Origin: Thiosocius sp963736445
GTDB taxonomy: Bacteria > Pseudomonadota > Gammaproteobacteria > Chromatiales > Chromatiaceae
Direction: 5' to 3'
Assembly (NCBI GenBank): GCA_963736445.1
Contig: CAVTOY010000003.1
Span: forward strand, 7,838-71,837
Length of the DNA stretch: 64,000 bases
The notes below the pieces were generated by a model. It was not told the origin of the DNA. It made no database searches and saw only the letters and a program-made list of their open reading frames with translations. The translations under genes and the position numbers were made by a program. How positions within the stretch are numbered: the first letter of the stretch is position 1; every line of letters begins with the position of its first letter. Positions 27,412 through 39,440 of the stretch are shown here, one piece after another.

Positions 27412-28290
27412 ATGATGACGGATCGAAACGGCCTGGTGACAGGCCTGCTGCTGGTGGCCTTGCTCGCGACTGCTTCAATTGCGCTCTCCGTGAACGGGCA
27501 AGGGAAAGTCGGCGATTCGGGGCATACTGCCGTTAGGCCGGAGCGGTTGCGCGGCATGCCCCCGGTGCCTGACCTGAAAGAGCCTCAGATGGTCCGCGTC
27601 CCACTCAGCGATCCCCCGCTGGATTTTCAGATGGGGTCCGCCGAAGCCGAAGTAGAAGAAGAGCAACCTGTCCACGCGGTGCACTTCGTGCAGCCCTTCG
27701 CTATCGGCAAGTACGAGGTCACCTTCGAGGAGTACGAAGTCTACGCTCGGCACACAGGTGCAGAGGTGCCCTCGGATCAAGGATGGGGCCGAGGCCGGCG
27801 CCCGGTCATTAACGTCTCTTGGGCAGATGCCCAGGCCTATGCGCGCTGGCTGTCTTCTGCGACGGGCAAGTCCTACCGCCTGCCAACCGAGGCCGAGTGG
27901 GAGTACGCGTCACGGGCCGGGACCACCACGAGGTACTGGTGGGGAGACGACCTCGGCAAAAACCATGCAAACTGCGAAGGCTGCGGTAGCCAGTGGGGCG
28001 GCGAACGGACCGCGCCCGTTGGATCTTTCGCGCCGAACCCTTGGGGTTTGTATGACACCCTGGGCAATGTCTGGGAATGGACGGCAGACTGCTGGCACGA
28101 CAATTACCTAGGAGCGCCCGCCGGCGGCGCTGCCTGGAAAAAAGAAGGGGGTGGTGACTGTAGTCGTCGAGTGGTCCGCGGTGGCGCCTGGTTCAACAAG
28201 CCGTGGAACATACGTTCGGCCCTCCGTTTTGGCGCTGATGATGTGTACGAGTTCCCGTTTCTCGGCTTCCGCGTCGCCGAGGACCTCTGA
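27412..28290 (+). CDS. SUMF1 / formylglycine-generating-enzyme-domain protein
   Basis: About 292 residues, starting at 27412 or 27415. An N-terminal membrane or signal segment (GLVTGLLLVALLATASIAL) precedes a FGE-sulfatase domain from about residue 70: FAIGKYEVTFEEYEVYARH, GRRPVINVSWADAQAYARWL, YRLPTEAEWEYASRAGT, GLYDTLGNVWEWTADCW and RVVRGGAWFNKPWNIRSALR. The fold modifies or binds proteins in the periplasm. The paired copper-binding cysteines of true formylglycine-generating enzyme are not clearly arranged here, so it is probably another SUMF1-type protein. No sulfatase gene is nearby. The ribosome site is weak. Confidence 0.82.
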   Translation: MMTDRNGLVTGLLLVALLATASIALSVNGQGKVGDSGHTAVRPERLRGMPPVPDLKEPQMVRVPLSDPPLDFQMGSAEAEVEEEQPVHAVHFVQPFAIGKYEVTFEEYEVYARHTGAEVPSDQGWGRGRRPVINVSWADAQAYARWLSSATGKSYRLPTEAEWEYASRAGTTTRYWWGDDLGKNHANCEGCGSQWGGERTAPVGSFAPNPWGLYDTLGNVWEWTADCWHDNYLGAPAGGAAWKKEGGGDCSRRVVRGGAWFNKPWNIRSALRFGADDVYEFPFLGFRVAEDL

Positions 28291-28631
28291 TAGTTGCAGC
28301 CACCGCTTTGCCTGGTTGAAATTCGGACGATGATCCGAAGTGGAATTTGGACGTCCCGACAGGGTGGTCGGCCCAGGCCCGCGCCTGGGTCGTTCGTGCC
28401 GGTGCAACCGGCATCAGGGTTGTGCAAAGTAGCGCCGGACCCGAACCAGCGTCCGGCCCGCAAACGTGACACGCCAGTCGCGGAGATTCAGGCAAACTTG
28501 GTGCCAATGGCGACAAGTGCGCCTGGCACGTGCCGCCCAAACCCGCACTAATCGTTACTTGTGTGGCATGCGACCTGCTAGGTTCTGCACTGGATACCTG
28601 ATGGTCGCTACCCGCGGCCCCGGAGATAGCG
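28291..28631. other. Upstream region of acnA
   Basis: No gene is supported in these 341 bases. The region should hold the aconitase promoter. I did not identify a clear operator. Confidence 0.4.
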
Positions 28632-31382
<2,751 letters not shown>

Positions 31383-31399
31383 GCCGCGCGCGACAGTCG

Positions 31400-32785
31400 T
31401 CAGTTACCGTCGCAAACTCCGGTCAGGGCTGACGGATCGAGCAGCCGTCGCAGGGTTTCTTCGTCGAGATCGGTGAGTTCGCGCGCCACGTCGATCACCG
31501 GGCGTCCGCTTGCGTAGGCCCGCTTGGCGATCTCGGCACCTTTCTCGTATCCGATCACCGCATTCAGCGCCGTGACCAGGATCGGGTTGCGCGCCAGTGA
31601 TCGGGCGAGTCGGTCACGGTCGATCTCGAAACCTGCGATCGCCTTGGCGGCGAGCAGCGCGGCGGCATGGCCCAGCAACTCGACACTCTGCAGCAGATTG
31701 TAGGCAATCAGCGGCAACATGACGTTGAGCTGGAAACTGCCCGACTGCCCGGCCACCGTGATCGTCTGGTGATTGCCCATGACCTGCGCGCAGACCATCG
31801 CCACGGCCTCGGGAACGACTGGGTTCACCTTGCCCGGCATGATGCTGCTACCCGGTTGGAGTGCCGGCAGCCGGATCTCGCCTAGTCCCGCCAGCGGTCC
31901 ACTGTTCATCCAGCGCAGGTCGTTGGCGACCTTCATCATCGCGACCGCCAGAGCATTCAACTGGCCGCTCATCTCCACCGCCGTATCCTGACTGCTAAGG
32001 TCACGGAAATGATTGGCACTGCAGAAAAACGGCAGGCCGGTATCCTCCGCGAGCATACCCGCAACGCGCCGACCAAATTCCGGATGCGCATTGATGCCGG
32101 TACCGACGGCCGTACCGCCTATCGCCAGACGCTGCAGACGTGGAAGGCTAGACCGGATGCGAGCGACTGCGTCATCCACCTGGCCGGCCCACGCGCCGAT
32201 TTCCTGGTCGAGACGCAGAGGCATCGCATCCATCAAGTGGGTACGCCCGATCTTGACGACGCCACTCAACGCTTTCGCCTTTTTCTGGATGACCACTTTC
32301 AGGTCAGCAAGCGCCGGCAGAAGCAGTTCGTGAAGGGCGATACAGCCACTCAGATGGATCGCTGTCGGCACGACATCATTGCTGCTCTGCCCCATGTTCA
32401 CATGATCATTGGGGTGAATCACCAAGCCTGACGCCTGGCTCGCCAGATGCGCTACGACTTCGTTGACATTCATATTGCTGCTAGTGCCCGAGCCCGTCTG
32501 GAAGACATCGACCGGAAAATGGGTACCATGCTTGCCGGACGCAACGGCGTTGGCGGCGTCAACAATCGCATCGGCAACGTTGCTGTCGAGCACCCCCAGC
32601 CCGGCGTTGGCTCGCGCTGCAGCTGCCTTGATCATGCCGAGCGCGCTTATGAAACGCGCCGGCATCCGCATCCCACTGATCGAAAAGTTCTCGACGGCGC
32701 GCTGGGTCTGCGCGCCGAATAGCGCATCCATTGGCACCGCGACCTCGCCCATACTGTCGCGCTCAATGCGCGTCTTCTCAGCCAT
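31400..32785 (-). CDS. fumC: Fumarate hydratase class II
   Basis: This 461-residue, iron-independent fumarase interconverts fumarate and malate. The fumarase/aspartase signature GSSIMPGKVNPV is present, along with TGSGTSSNMNVNEV and NDHVNMGQSSNDV for substrate binding and GRTHLMDAMPLRL with the catalytic His. A GGAGGGG ribosome site lies at the right distance. Being oxygen-stable, it would work with AcnA under aerobic conditions, and its substrate also feeds the fumarate reductase at 54-58 kb. Confidence 0.96.
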   Translation of the reverse strand: MAEKTRIERDSMGEVAVPMDALFGAQTQRAVENFSISGMRMPARFISALGMIKAAAARANAGLGVLDSNVADAIVDAANAVASGKHGTHFPVDVFQTGSGTSSNMNVNEVVAHLASQASGLVIHPNDHVNMGQSSNDVVPTAIHLSGCIALHELLLPALADLKVVIQKKAKALSGVVKIGRTHLMDAMPLRLDQEIGAWAGQVDDAVARIRSSLPRLQRLAIGGTAVGTGINAHPEFGRRVAGMLAEDTGLPFFCSANHFRDLSSQDTAVEMSGQLNALAVAMMKVANDLRWMNSGPLAGLGEIRLPALQPGSSIMPGKVNPVVPEAVAMVCAQVMGNHQTITVAGQSGSFQLNVMLPLIAYNLLQSVELLGHAAALLAAKAIAGFEIDRDRLARSLARNPILVTALNAVIGYEKGAEIAKRAYASGRPVIDVARELTDLDEETLRRLLDPSALTGVCDGN

Positions 32786-32871
32786 AGACCCCTCCTGTTA
32801 CAAAGCCTCACGCGCTAGAGATTGCCGACAACGATACTCAGTATATTTCGATGTTTGACCATCGAGTTTAG

Positions 32872-32969
32872 CCTGCATAGTTCACCGATTTCCTGCTGCG
32901 GCCCCCGATACCCTCGCCATAGCGGGGTCTCGGTGTCCTCGTTACGAAAAACGCACTGAGATATGCAGG
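32872..32969 (+). repeat. Short MITE-like repeat, copy 1
   Basis: A 98-base non-coding element is bounded by an 8-base inverted repeat: CCTGCATA at the left and TATGCAGG at the right. Its core contains CCTCGTTACGAAAAACG and CCTCGCCATAGCGG. A second copy lies inverted at 36206-36389 and carries an insertion. No transposase is associated. The two copies bracket the coiled-coil, EamA and CHAD genes. Confidence 0.7.
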
Positions 32970-33462
32970 TTAAAGACAGGGTACGAGAATTGGGGTCATG
33001 GTCTACCGCCGAATCAAATCATCGCTGCCCCAGTTGCTCCGACTGTGGCTCAGTGCCAGCGGCTGGTCGGCCGCCGGCTGGTCTTTGATCGCAACGGTGT
33101 GGCTGATATGCGATACGGGTGGTTGATTTTGTACCTTGGCGATTGGCGGCGTGCTGATTCTCTTCATGTGGCTGGCGTCTGGCGGTGTTGGTGGCACGAC
33201 AGTCCCGCAGCGACGACGGTCTCTGAGCACAATGCGGTGCTCGCGGTGCGCGGGTTTCGCGCTGGCTGACGCATGTGCACCAAGCCTGGCCGTTATCGGC
33301 AAGACCGACGTCATGACCACGTCGGGGCAACCGGTGTCGAAAGCCGGGCATCGGCTCGCTTGGGGCGATCGCCGGCTGCGCACGTCCGTTTGGCATCGTG
33401 TTTGCAGAAAATCTGCGGGTCAACCCAAGCCATGGCGGCCGCGCGCTGCCGAGGAGAAAAGC
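32970..33462. other. 493-base stretch without a supported gene
   Basis: The region lies between the repeat element and the coiled-coil gene. Several frames are open, but none shows a family match or a ribosome site. It may contain decayed coding DNA and the promoter of the gene at 33463. Confidence 0.4.
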
Positions 33463-33762
33463 GTGAACGACAAAGAGGCTATTGAGCAGAAATACCAGGC
33501 GAAACTCGAGGCGTGGCGCGCCGATGTCGCCAAGCTGAGGGCCCAGGCCAAAGCCGTCAACGCGGAAAGCCAACTGGCGATCGGACGCAGGCTGGACGAT
33601 TTGGAGAAACAGCGAGACGCAGCTGCGGACAAGCTGCGCGAACTGCGCGAGAGCGGCGGCGAGGCCGTGGTCGAGCTGCAACAGGGCCTTGAGCGCTCAT
33701 TCAGTGAGCTGGCCAACGGAGTCAAGTCGGCCGCGGCAGCGCTGAAGGGTGACCGTGCCTGA
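33463..33762 (+). CDS. Small coiled-coil protein (paralogue B of three)
   Basis: The 99-residue product starts with a GTG at 33463, placed just after GAGGAGAAAA. It is a single long charged helix: EKYQAKLEAWRADVAKLRAQ-type N-terminus, LDDLEKQRDAAADKLRELRE in the middle, then VVELQQGLERSFSELANG. The N-terminal half closely matches the frameshifted gene at 48488, and the C-terminal half also matches the protein at 7017. No signal peptide or membrane segment is present. The function is unknown. A role in binding a membrane or another coiled coil under stress is only a guess. Confidence 0.8.
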   Translation: MNDKEAIEQKYQAKLEAWRADVAKLRAQAKAVNAESQLAIGRRLDDLEKQRDAAADKLRELRESGGEAVVELQQGLERSFSELANGVKSAAAALKGDRA

Positions 33763-33999
33763 CGCGCGGGTGCGGGCCCGGCGTCGGGTAACACGGTTGC
33801 GACTGGCCCGCTTACCTCGCCAACTTCCTACTGTGGTCACCGCTATGATCGCTGTGAAAACGCACGCGATGCGACCGCGCACGAGGTCGCCTGGGCTCGC
33901 CGCGAATGAGTGTACGAAAAAAGCCGGGAATTATAGATCCAGCGTGATGACTCATCGGGCGTGGGAGCGGCATCGTATTCTGGCTCGCGGCCACCGTGG

Positions 34000-34896
34000 A
34001 TGACGGCCAGGGCAAGTGACGCTCCGGGTCGGTCGCATTGGCTCTTCGCCAACATCGGGGTGACGGTAACTGCTTTCGGCCTGATGCCGTTTTGCAAGAA
34101 GGCGGCGATCGAACACGGTGCGACCCCGGGCGAGGTGGCCGTGGTGACACTCGTCATCGCCGCGGTCGCCAGCCTGCTAATCCTGGCGCGACAGCAGCCT
34201 TCGTCGCTCCGCCTGCTGATACGGGGGCGGCATGTCCTTCCACTGCTGATTCTGGGTGTCCTGGCAGGCGGCCTGGTCACGGTGCTCGTCGCCTATGCCC
34301 TGACCTCTACTACCGCCACCAACCGCAGCCTCTTCCAGGCGGCGTATCCGGCCGCGACCCTACTGTTCGCTCACGCGATGCTGCAGGAGCGGCTTAGTCT
34401 TGGCCAGTACCTGAGCGTCGCAGCCATCATGCTGGGCCTGTTGTTGATGAACGGCCTCGGCGACAATCTTCGATTCGGGCTCGGGTTTGGCTTACTCGCA
34501 TTGACCATGCCGCTGATCGGTTTTAGCGACGTCTATGGCAAGCGGCTCACGGAGCATGTCTCGCCGGTCCTGGTGGCTTGTGGACGCAATGTCTACGGTG
34601 CGGTGTCCGTCCTGCTGTTGGCGCCTTGGCTGTTCGCCGTCGGCGTGCCCGCGCTCATGGAGTTGCTTTGGCTGGCTGCGGCCGGCGCAGCCCAGGCGAT
34701 CGGTGTATGGACGCTTTACCGGGCATTCGAGACCGGCCGGGCGTCGCTGGTGGCGAGCCTGATCGCCACCGCGCCGTTGATCACCGTGCTTGCTGAGGCC
34801 AGCCTGCTCGAGCTCGAACTCGACGAATGGCAATGGCTCGGTGTCGCGGTCGTCGTTCTGTCTGCGTTCGAGCTGGGGCGACGCGAGCAAAGCTGA
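34000..34896 (+). CDS. EamA/DMT-family transporter
   Basis: About 298 residues form ten hydrophobic helices in two EamA repeats. Typical stretches are LVAYALTSTTATNRSLFQAA, AATLLFAHAMLQERLSLGQYL at the end of the first repeat, and SLIATAPLITVLAEASLLELEL in the second. Such carriers export or import small metabolites, but the substrate cannot be told from sequence. The start is uncertain: ATG at 34000 or 33961, and neither has a strong ribosome site. Confidence 0.85.
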   Translation: MTARASDAPGRSHWLFANIGVTVTAFGLMPFCKKAAIEHGATPGEVAVVTLVIAAVASLLILARQQPSSLRLLIRGRHVLPLLILGVLAGGLVTVLVAYALTSTTATNRSLFQAAYPAATLLFAHAMLQERLSLGQYLSVAAIMLGLLLMNGLGDNLRFGLGFGLLALTMPLIGFSDVYGKRLTEHVSPVLVACGRNVYGAVSVLLLAPWLFAVGVPALMELLWLAAAGAAQAIGVWTLYRAFETGRASLVASLIATAPLITVLAEASLLELELDEWQWLGVAVVVLSAFELGRREQS

Positions 34897-35011
34897 GCGC
34901 TGCGATGCCTGATCGCGCGCCGATTCAGATTTCAGGCGTCTGGTTCTCCAGGGTCAGGCAAGCCGGCGCTTTTCCACAGCATGTCGATACAACCGGCCGG
35001 CAACGTCGATT

Positions 35012-35929
35012 TCAGCCTCGTCGACGCCAGTTGCGCCAGTAATGGCGGATACGCCGTCGGAAACGCTTTGGTGACTCGGCATAGATCTGGGCACCCAGCC
35101 GTTCGGCGTGGCGACGCAGTGCGCGTTTCTCGCCGGCGACGTGCTCATCCCAAAGCGCCCGGTCACGCGTGTCGAGCACGTCGTCCGGCAGCTGCACCAG
35201 CGTGGCCTCGAACACGGCCAGGTCATGGTAGTCACCGAGCAGTTCCGAGAGCTGCTTCAGTTCGTCGATGTAACAGGACATCAAGCCAGGCCAGACGTTC
35301 TCGAGCAGCCGGCTGTGGTACCAGTGGTCCTTGACCCGCTTGCGCCAGTCGTGCATCCGTGTGTCGTTGACGTCGCCGCCGAGCCTGCGCAACGTCTTGC
35401 GCCCCCGTTTGTAGGCCCGATGCAGTCCCGGTTCGATGATATCGAATCCGGTGCCGCTTAGGGGCCAGTGATCTATGCGGTCATCGGCGTCGGCAAGTAC
35501 GCGGGAAATGCCTTCGAACGCGCCGTTGGCCCCGTCGTCGCTCCCGTCGTCGCCTGGCGTCTCGCCGTCACGCCGGTGCTCCAGGTGGATACGCAGGGTG
35601 TCGAAACCCGCGGCCGCCAGGGCCTGATGGTCGCCTGCCATGGTGACCGCGGTATCGAGCATCACCTGGGCGTCTCGCGACCCGGACAGCCGCCTGCCAA
35701 GGTCACGCAGCCGGCGGTTCTCCCGTCGAAACGCCGCCTTGCCAATGTCTACGCGCACCAGTCGCAGCAGTGCGCGGAGTTTCTTCAGGCGCTTGCGCAC
35801 CTGGTGAACCTGCGCCGCCGGCTCGAGTGATTCGTCGACCAGTTCGGCGGCTGCCCGCGCCAACTGCTCATGTGCGATACGGCGCATGCCATCGACGACG
35901 GTCTCCTTGCGCTTCAGCCGATAGGCCAT
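35012..35929 (-). CDS. CHAD-domain protein
   Basis: This 305-residue protein starts at 35929, with GGGG upstream. It is all-helical and rich in His and Arg, the mark of the CHAD (conserved histidine alpha-helical) domain. Repeated HxxRxxxKKLR-type motifs occur: VHQVRKRLKKLRALLRLVR near the start and MHDWRKRVKDHWYHSRLL in the second half. CHAD proteins bind polyphosphate and localise to polyphosphate granules. No CYTH domain is attached. The DUF47-PiT phosphate uptake pair elsewhere in the window fits a polyphosphate-storing lifestyle. Confidence 0.88.
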   Translation of the reverse strand: MAYRLKRKETVVDGMRRIAHEQLARAAAELVDESLEPAAQVHQVRKRLKKLRALLRLVRVDIGKAAFRRENRRLRDLGRRLSGSRDAQVMLDTAVTMAGDHQALAAAGFDTLRIHLEHRRDGETPGDDGSDDGANGAFEGISRVLADADDRIDHWPLSGTGFDIIEPGLHRAYKRGRKTLRRLGGDVNDTRMHDWRKRVKDHWYHSRLLENVWPGLMSCYIDELKQLSELLGDYHDLAVFEATLVQLPDDVLDTRDRALWDEHVAGEKRALRRHAERLGAQIYAESPKRFRRRIRHYWRNWRRRG

Positions 35930-36205
35930 GGCTACCCCTTCAGTGTCCGAACATTGCCGGTGATCACGCACATAGCGTGCCGCCGCGGGGTGGTAGAGGG
36001 TAGGGGCGAAGAGGCCGCGAGCGCGCTTCGACAGGCGGCGGAAATGAAACGCATACGGCGCAAATCGACCATCGGGCGTTCCGCCCGGGCCAGCGACGCT
36101 CGCCCGCGCGATGCCTTCGCGGCGTGTCCGGATGGCAGGGTTCTTGCGCCGCTTCGCCCACCGGGACAGGGCAATCCAAAACAGAAGACTACGTCGTCCC
36201 GCTAG

Positions 36206-36389
36206 CCTGCATATCTCCCCGTTTTTCGTAACGAGGACGCCGACACGCCGCTATGGCCCGGTGTACGCAGTGGAAGGCGGTGAAGGTGAAGGCGTAGTCG
36301 ACACTACGTCGAATCGCCTGCAACGAGTAAGCCCCGCCATGGCGAGTGTATCGTGGGCCGCAGCAGGACATCGGGTAGAGATATGCAGT
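36206..36389 (-). repeat. Short MITE-like repeat, copy 2, inverted and interrupted
   Basis: This is the copy of 32872-32969 on the other strand. Bases 36206-36256 match one half (CCTGCATATCTC, GTTTTTCGTAACGAGGAC). After about 84 unrelated bases, 36340-36388 match the other half (GGCGAGTGTATCGTGGGCCG, then ATATGCAG). Its right end touches the stop codon of the copper ATPase gene, so it sits just downstream of that gene and could affect termination. The insert 36257-36339 shows no gene. Confidence 0.65.
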
Positions 36390-38885
36390 CTAGAATTCGG
36401 CACGTCGCAATCTCAACGCATTGCCAATCACCGATACCGAACTGAAGCTCATCGCCGCCGCGGCGATCATCGGCGAGAGCAACAGACCGAAAAACGGATA
36501 CAACACCCCGGCCGCTACCGGCACGCCGAGGGAGTTGTAGACGAAGGCAAAGAACAGGTTCTGGCGAATGTTGCGCATGGTTGCCCTGCTCAACCGCCGG
36601 GCGCGCACGATGCCGTGCAGATCACCCTTGACCAGGGTCACGCCGGCGCTTTCCATGGCCACATCGGTACCCGTACCCATGGCGATACCCACATGTGCCT
36701 GGGCCAGGGCCGGCGCGTCGTTGATGCCGTCGCCCGCCATCGCAACCGTATGCCCCTCGGCCTGGAGCCGCCTGACGATCTCGGCCTTCTGGTCCGGGAG
36801 GACCTCGGCCTCGACCCGGTCGATACCGAGCTGGTCGGCGACCGCCTGGGCCGTGGTGCGGCTGTCGCCGGTCAGCATGACAAGCTGTATCCCCTCCGCA
36901 TGCAGTGCGGCGATCGCATCCGGTGATGACGCCTTGATCGGGTCGGCCACGCCGATCAAACCAGCGACCTTGCCGTCGACCGCGACGAACATGACCGTCT
37001 GCCCCTGTGCGCGACCGGATTCCGCCGCCACCGACACCGACAAGTCGCCCGGGTCGACCGACAGGGTCTCCAGGAGCTTGAGATTCCCCAATGCGACAGA
37101 TCGGCCGTCTACCGTTCCTGTCACGCCCTGGCCGGTGACCGATTCGAAGTGATCGGCGGGCGTCAACGCGAGGCTCCTTTCCTCCGCACAGCGGACGATG
37201 GCCTCGGCCAAGGGGTGCTCGCTGCCACGCTCCAGGTTGGCGGCAAGGCGCAGCACCTCATCGTCTTCGAAGTCTTGAAGGGTCTCCACCCTGACCAGCC
37301 GCGGTCGGCCCTCGGTCAGCGTGCCCGTCTTGTCGATCAGCAGCGTATCGACCTGCTCCATGACTTCGAGTGCTTCGGCGTTCTTGATCAGCACGCCCAG
37401 ACTGGCGCCCTTACCAGTGCCCACCATGATCGACATCGGCGTGGCCAGGCCCAGCGCGCAGGGACAGGCGATGATCAGGACGGCTACCGCGTTGACGATC
37501 GCATGCGCCAGACGCGGTTCGGGTCCGACTGTCGCCCACACCACGAACGCTAGTACCGCGACCAACACCACTGCGGGCACGAACCAGCCGGCGGCGACAT
37601 CGGCCAACCGCTGAATGGGGGCCCGTGAGCGCTGGGCCTCACTGACCATCTGGACGATCTGGGCCAGCAGCGTGTCGCTGCCGACCTTCTCGGCGCGCAT
37701 GACCAGGCTGCCGGTGGCGTTCACGGTCGCACCGATCAAGTGATCGCCGGCGGTCTTTTCGACCGGGATGGGCTCACCGGTGACCATCGATTCATCCACG
37801 GCACTGCCGCCCTCGGTGACGACACCGTCGACCGGCACCTTTTCCCCTGGCCGAATGCGCAAGTGATCGCCCGGTACGACCTGGTCGCGTGGGATGTCCT
37901 CTTCGGTGCCATCGGCGCGCAGCACACGTGCGGTTTTCGGGGCCAGGCCGAGCAGCAGCCGGATGGCCGCGCCGGTGCGACTGCGCGCGCGCAACTCCAA
38001 CACCTGGCCCAGCAGCACCAGGGCCGTGATCACGGCCGCGGCCTCGAAGTAGACCGGCACCGTCCCGTCCGCATGCCGCATGGTCGGCGGAAACAGGCCG
38101 GGCAGCAGCAGGGCCACGACGCTGTAGACCCAGGCGACACTCACGCCCAGTCCGATCAGGGTGAACATGTTCAGGTTCCAGGACACTACGGACTGCCAGC
38201 CACGCACAAAGAACGGCCACCCGCCCCATAGGACCACCGGCGTGGCCAGCATGAACTCGATCCATTGGACGGTGTGCATCGTCAGCCAGTCCGGCAGCCA
38301 CTGCGGTGCGAGATCGGCGACCATCGCCAATACGAAGACCGGTAGGGCGAGTGCCGCACTCACCCGGAGACGTCGGCTCATATCGGCGAGCTCGGGATTC
38401 TCCTCCTCGCCCACTGCCTCGCGCGGTTCGAGCGCCATGCCGCATTTTGGGCAGCTTCCGGGATGGTCCTGGACCACCTCGGGATGCATTGGACAGACAT
38501 ATTGCGTTTGCACTTCCACCGGAATCGGCGATGCCGGTTCGAGTGCCATGCCGCACTTGGGGCAGCCGCCCGGTCCTTGTTGGCGGATCTCCGGGTGCAT
38601 CGCACAGGTGTATTCCAGCTCACCCGGGGTAACGGTGGCACATTGCGGACAGCTCGCATCTGCCGCTTCCGCACCGCCATGATTCGCTGCCGCGTATGCG
38701 CCACTCCGCTCCCCTACATAGGCCTCGGGTTCAGCCTCGAACTTGTGCAGACAGTGCTCGCTGCAGAAGCAATAGGTTTCATCGGCGTGGTCGGCATGCA
38801 ATGGGCTGTCCTGTGACACCTTCATGCCGCAGACCGGGTCCACATGCTGCCCACTATGATCCGATGATGAGCTCAAAGCGTGCAT
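36390..38885 (-). CDS. copA: Copper-type P1B ATPase with N-terminal YHS and two metal-binding domains
   Basis: About 831 residues. I start at the ATG at 38883-38885, seven bases after AGGAGG; a GTG six bases earlier is possible. The N-terminus holds a YHS domain (VDPVCGMKV, then YCFCSEHC) and two short heavy-metal-binding repeats (YTCAMHPEIRQQGPGGCPKC and YVCPMHPEVVQDHPGSCPKC) instead of the usual HMA domains. The pump core has the TGEP loop (MVTGEPIPV), the membrane CPC motif (ACPCALGLATPM), the phosphorylation site DKTGTLTEG, the SEHPL nucleotide site and GDGINDAPAL. It exports Cu(I), using ATP. A DsrC-like gene lies directly upstream. Confidence 0.93.
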   Translation of the reverse strand: MHALSSSSDHSGQHVDPVCGMKVSQDSPLHADHADETYCFCSEHCLHKFEAEPEAYVGERSGAYAAANHGGAEAADASCPQCATVTPGELEYTCAMHPEIRQQGPGGCPKCGMALEPASPIPVEVQTQYVCPMHPEVVQDHPGSCPKCGMALEPREAVGEEENPELADMSRRLRVSAALALPVFVLAMVADLAPQWLPDWLTMHTVQWIEFMLATPVVLWGGWPFFVRGWQSVVSWNLNMFTLIGLGVSVAWVYSVVALLLPGLFPPTMRHADGTVPVYFEAAAVITALVLLGQVLELRARSRTGAAIRLLLGLAPKTARVLRADGTEEDIPRDQVVPGDHLRIRPGEKVPVDGVVTEGGSAVDESMVTGEPIPVEKTAGDHLIGATVNATGSLVMRAEKVGSDTLLAQIVQMVSEAQRSRAPIQRLADVAAGWFVPAVVLVAVLAFVVWATVGPEPRLAHAIVNAVAVLIIACPCALGLATPMSIMVGTGKGASLGVLIKNAEALEVMEQVDTLLIDKTGTLTEGRPRLVRVETLQDFEDDEVLRLAANLERGSEHPLAEAIVRCAEERSLALTPADHFESVTGQGVTGTVDGRSVALGNLKLLETLSVDPGDLSVSVAAESGRAQGQTVMFVAVDGKVAGLIGVADPIKASSPDAIAALHAEGIQLVMLTGDSRTTAQAVADQLGIDRVEAEVLPDQKAEIVRRLQAEGHTVAMAGDGINDAPALAQAHVGIAMGTGTDVAMESAGVTLVKGDLHGIVRARRLSRATMRNIRQNLFFAFVYNSLGVPVAAGVLYPFFGLLLSPMIAAAAMSFSSVSVIGNALRLRRAEF

Positions 38886-38891
38886 GGCCAC

Positions 38892-38907
38892 GCCTCCTGC
38901 AGGAGGC
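38892..38907. promoter_or_regulatory. 16-base palindrome over the copA ribosome site
   Basis: GCCTCCTGCAGGAGGC is a perfect palindrome that contains the AGGAGG ribosome site of the copper ATPase gene. Paired with itself in RNA it would bury the site, so it may lower translation unless unfolded or unless the upstream gene is being translated. It may also be accidental, as it is short. Confidence 0.4.
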
Positions 38908-38927
38908 CATACCGACGTGCCAGATGC

Positions 38928-39284
38928 TTACTGGACGCTGCCAAACGACTTGTCAATTGCTCCTGCGGGGATCGACAGGCCTGCCAGGCGGCAGCCCTGG
39001 GCCACGGGACCGCCGGGGAACAGCTTGTAAAGATGCCGCAAGCCGCCACGCGAATGGAAGCGCTCATCCAGCGCATCGTGCAGCTCGCGCACATTTAGGT
39101 CCGGTTTTTCGTGCTTAGCGAAGTATTCCTGCAGCGCACGCAGGACTTCGCGGTGATCCGCCAGCATGTCTATGCCCTCCTCGCTGGCCAGACGCTCCGC
39201 ATCCTTCTCGTGCCAACCGACCGGTGCGAACGGATAGCCGCGCTGGGGCTCAGTCTTGTCCATGATCGTTCTGTTAATGTCCAT
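38928..39284 (-). CDS. DsrC/TusE-family protein with a single arm cysteine
   Basis: This 118-residue protein starts at 39284, behind GAGGAGG. It follows DsrC: APVGWHEKDAERLASEEGI, REVLRALQEYFAKHE, and the C-terminal LYKLFPGGPVAQGCRLAGL. The inner arm cysteine is kept (Cys98), but the second, normally the penultimate residue, is replaced. The chain instead runs on as SIPAGAIDKSFGSVQ. Neither classical DsrC (two cysteines) nor TusE (only the terminal one) has this pattern. It may bind sulfur or metal singly. Its stop is 43 bases before the copper ATPase start, so the two are probably one operon. Confidence 0.8.
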   Translation of the reverse strand: MDINRTIMDKTEPQRGYPFAPVGWHEKDAERLASEEGIDMLADHREVLRALQEYFAKHEKPDLNVRELHDALDERFHSRGGLRHLYKLFPGGPVAQGCRLAGLSIPAGAIDKSFGSVQ

Positions 39285-39440
39285 CATCCGCCTCCTCCTC
39301 ATCCACCCCACACCCGGGGTGCCGGGCGCAGGACTAAATCCGCCATGCTGCAATTGCTCACAACTTTAACTCTATTACTTTTTACACGAGGCGGTAGTGA
39401 AAGTTCCCCGCTGAACCGTGCTTGCCGGTCATGCGACCGC

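Noticed and set aside
32836..32846. An 11-base palindrome near the fumC promoter
   Set aside because: It is too short to call an operator without a second copy or a known regulator.
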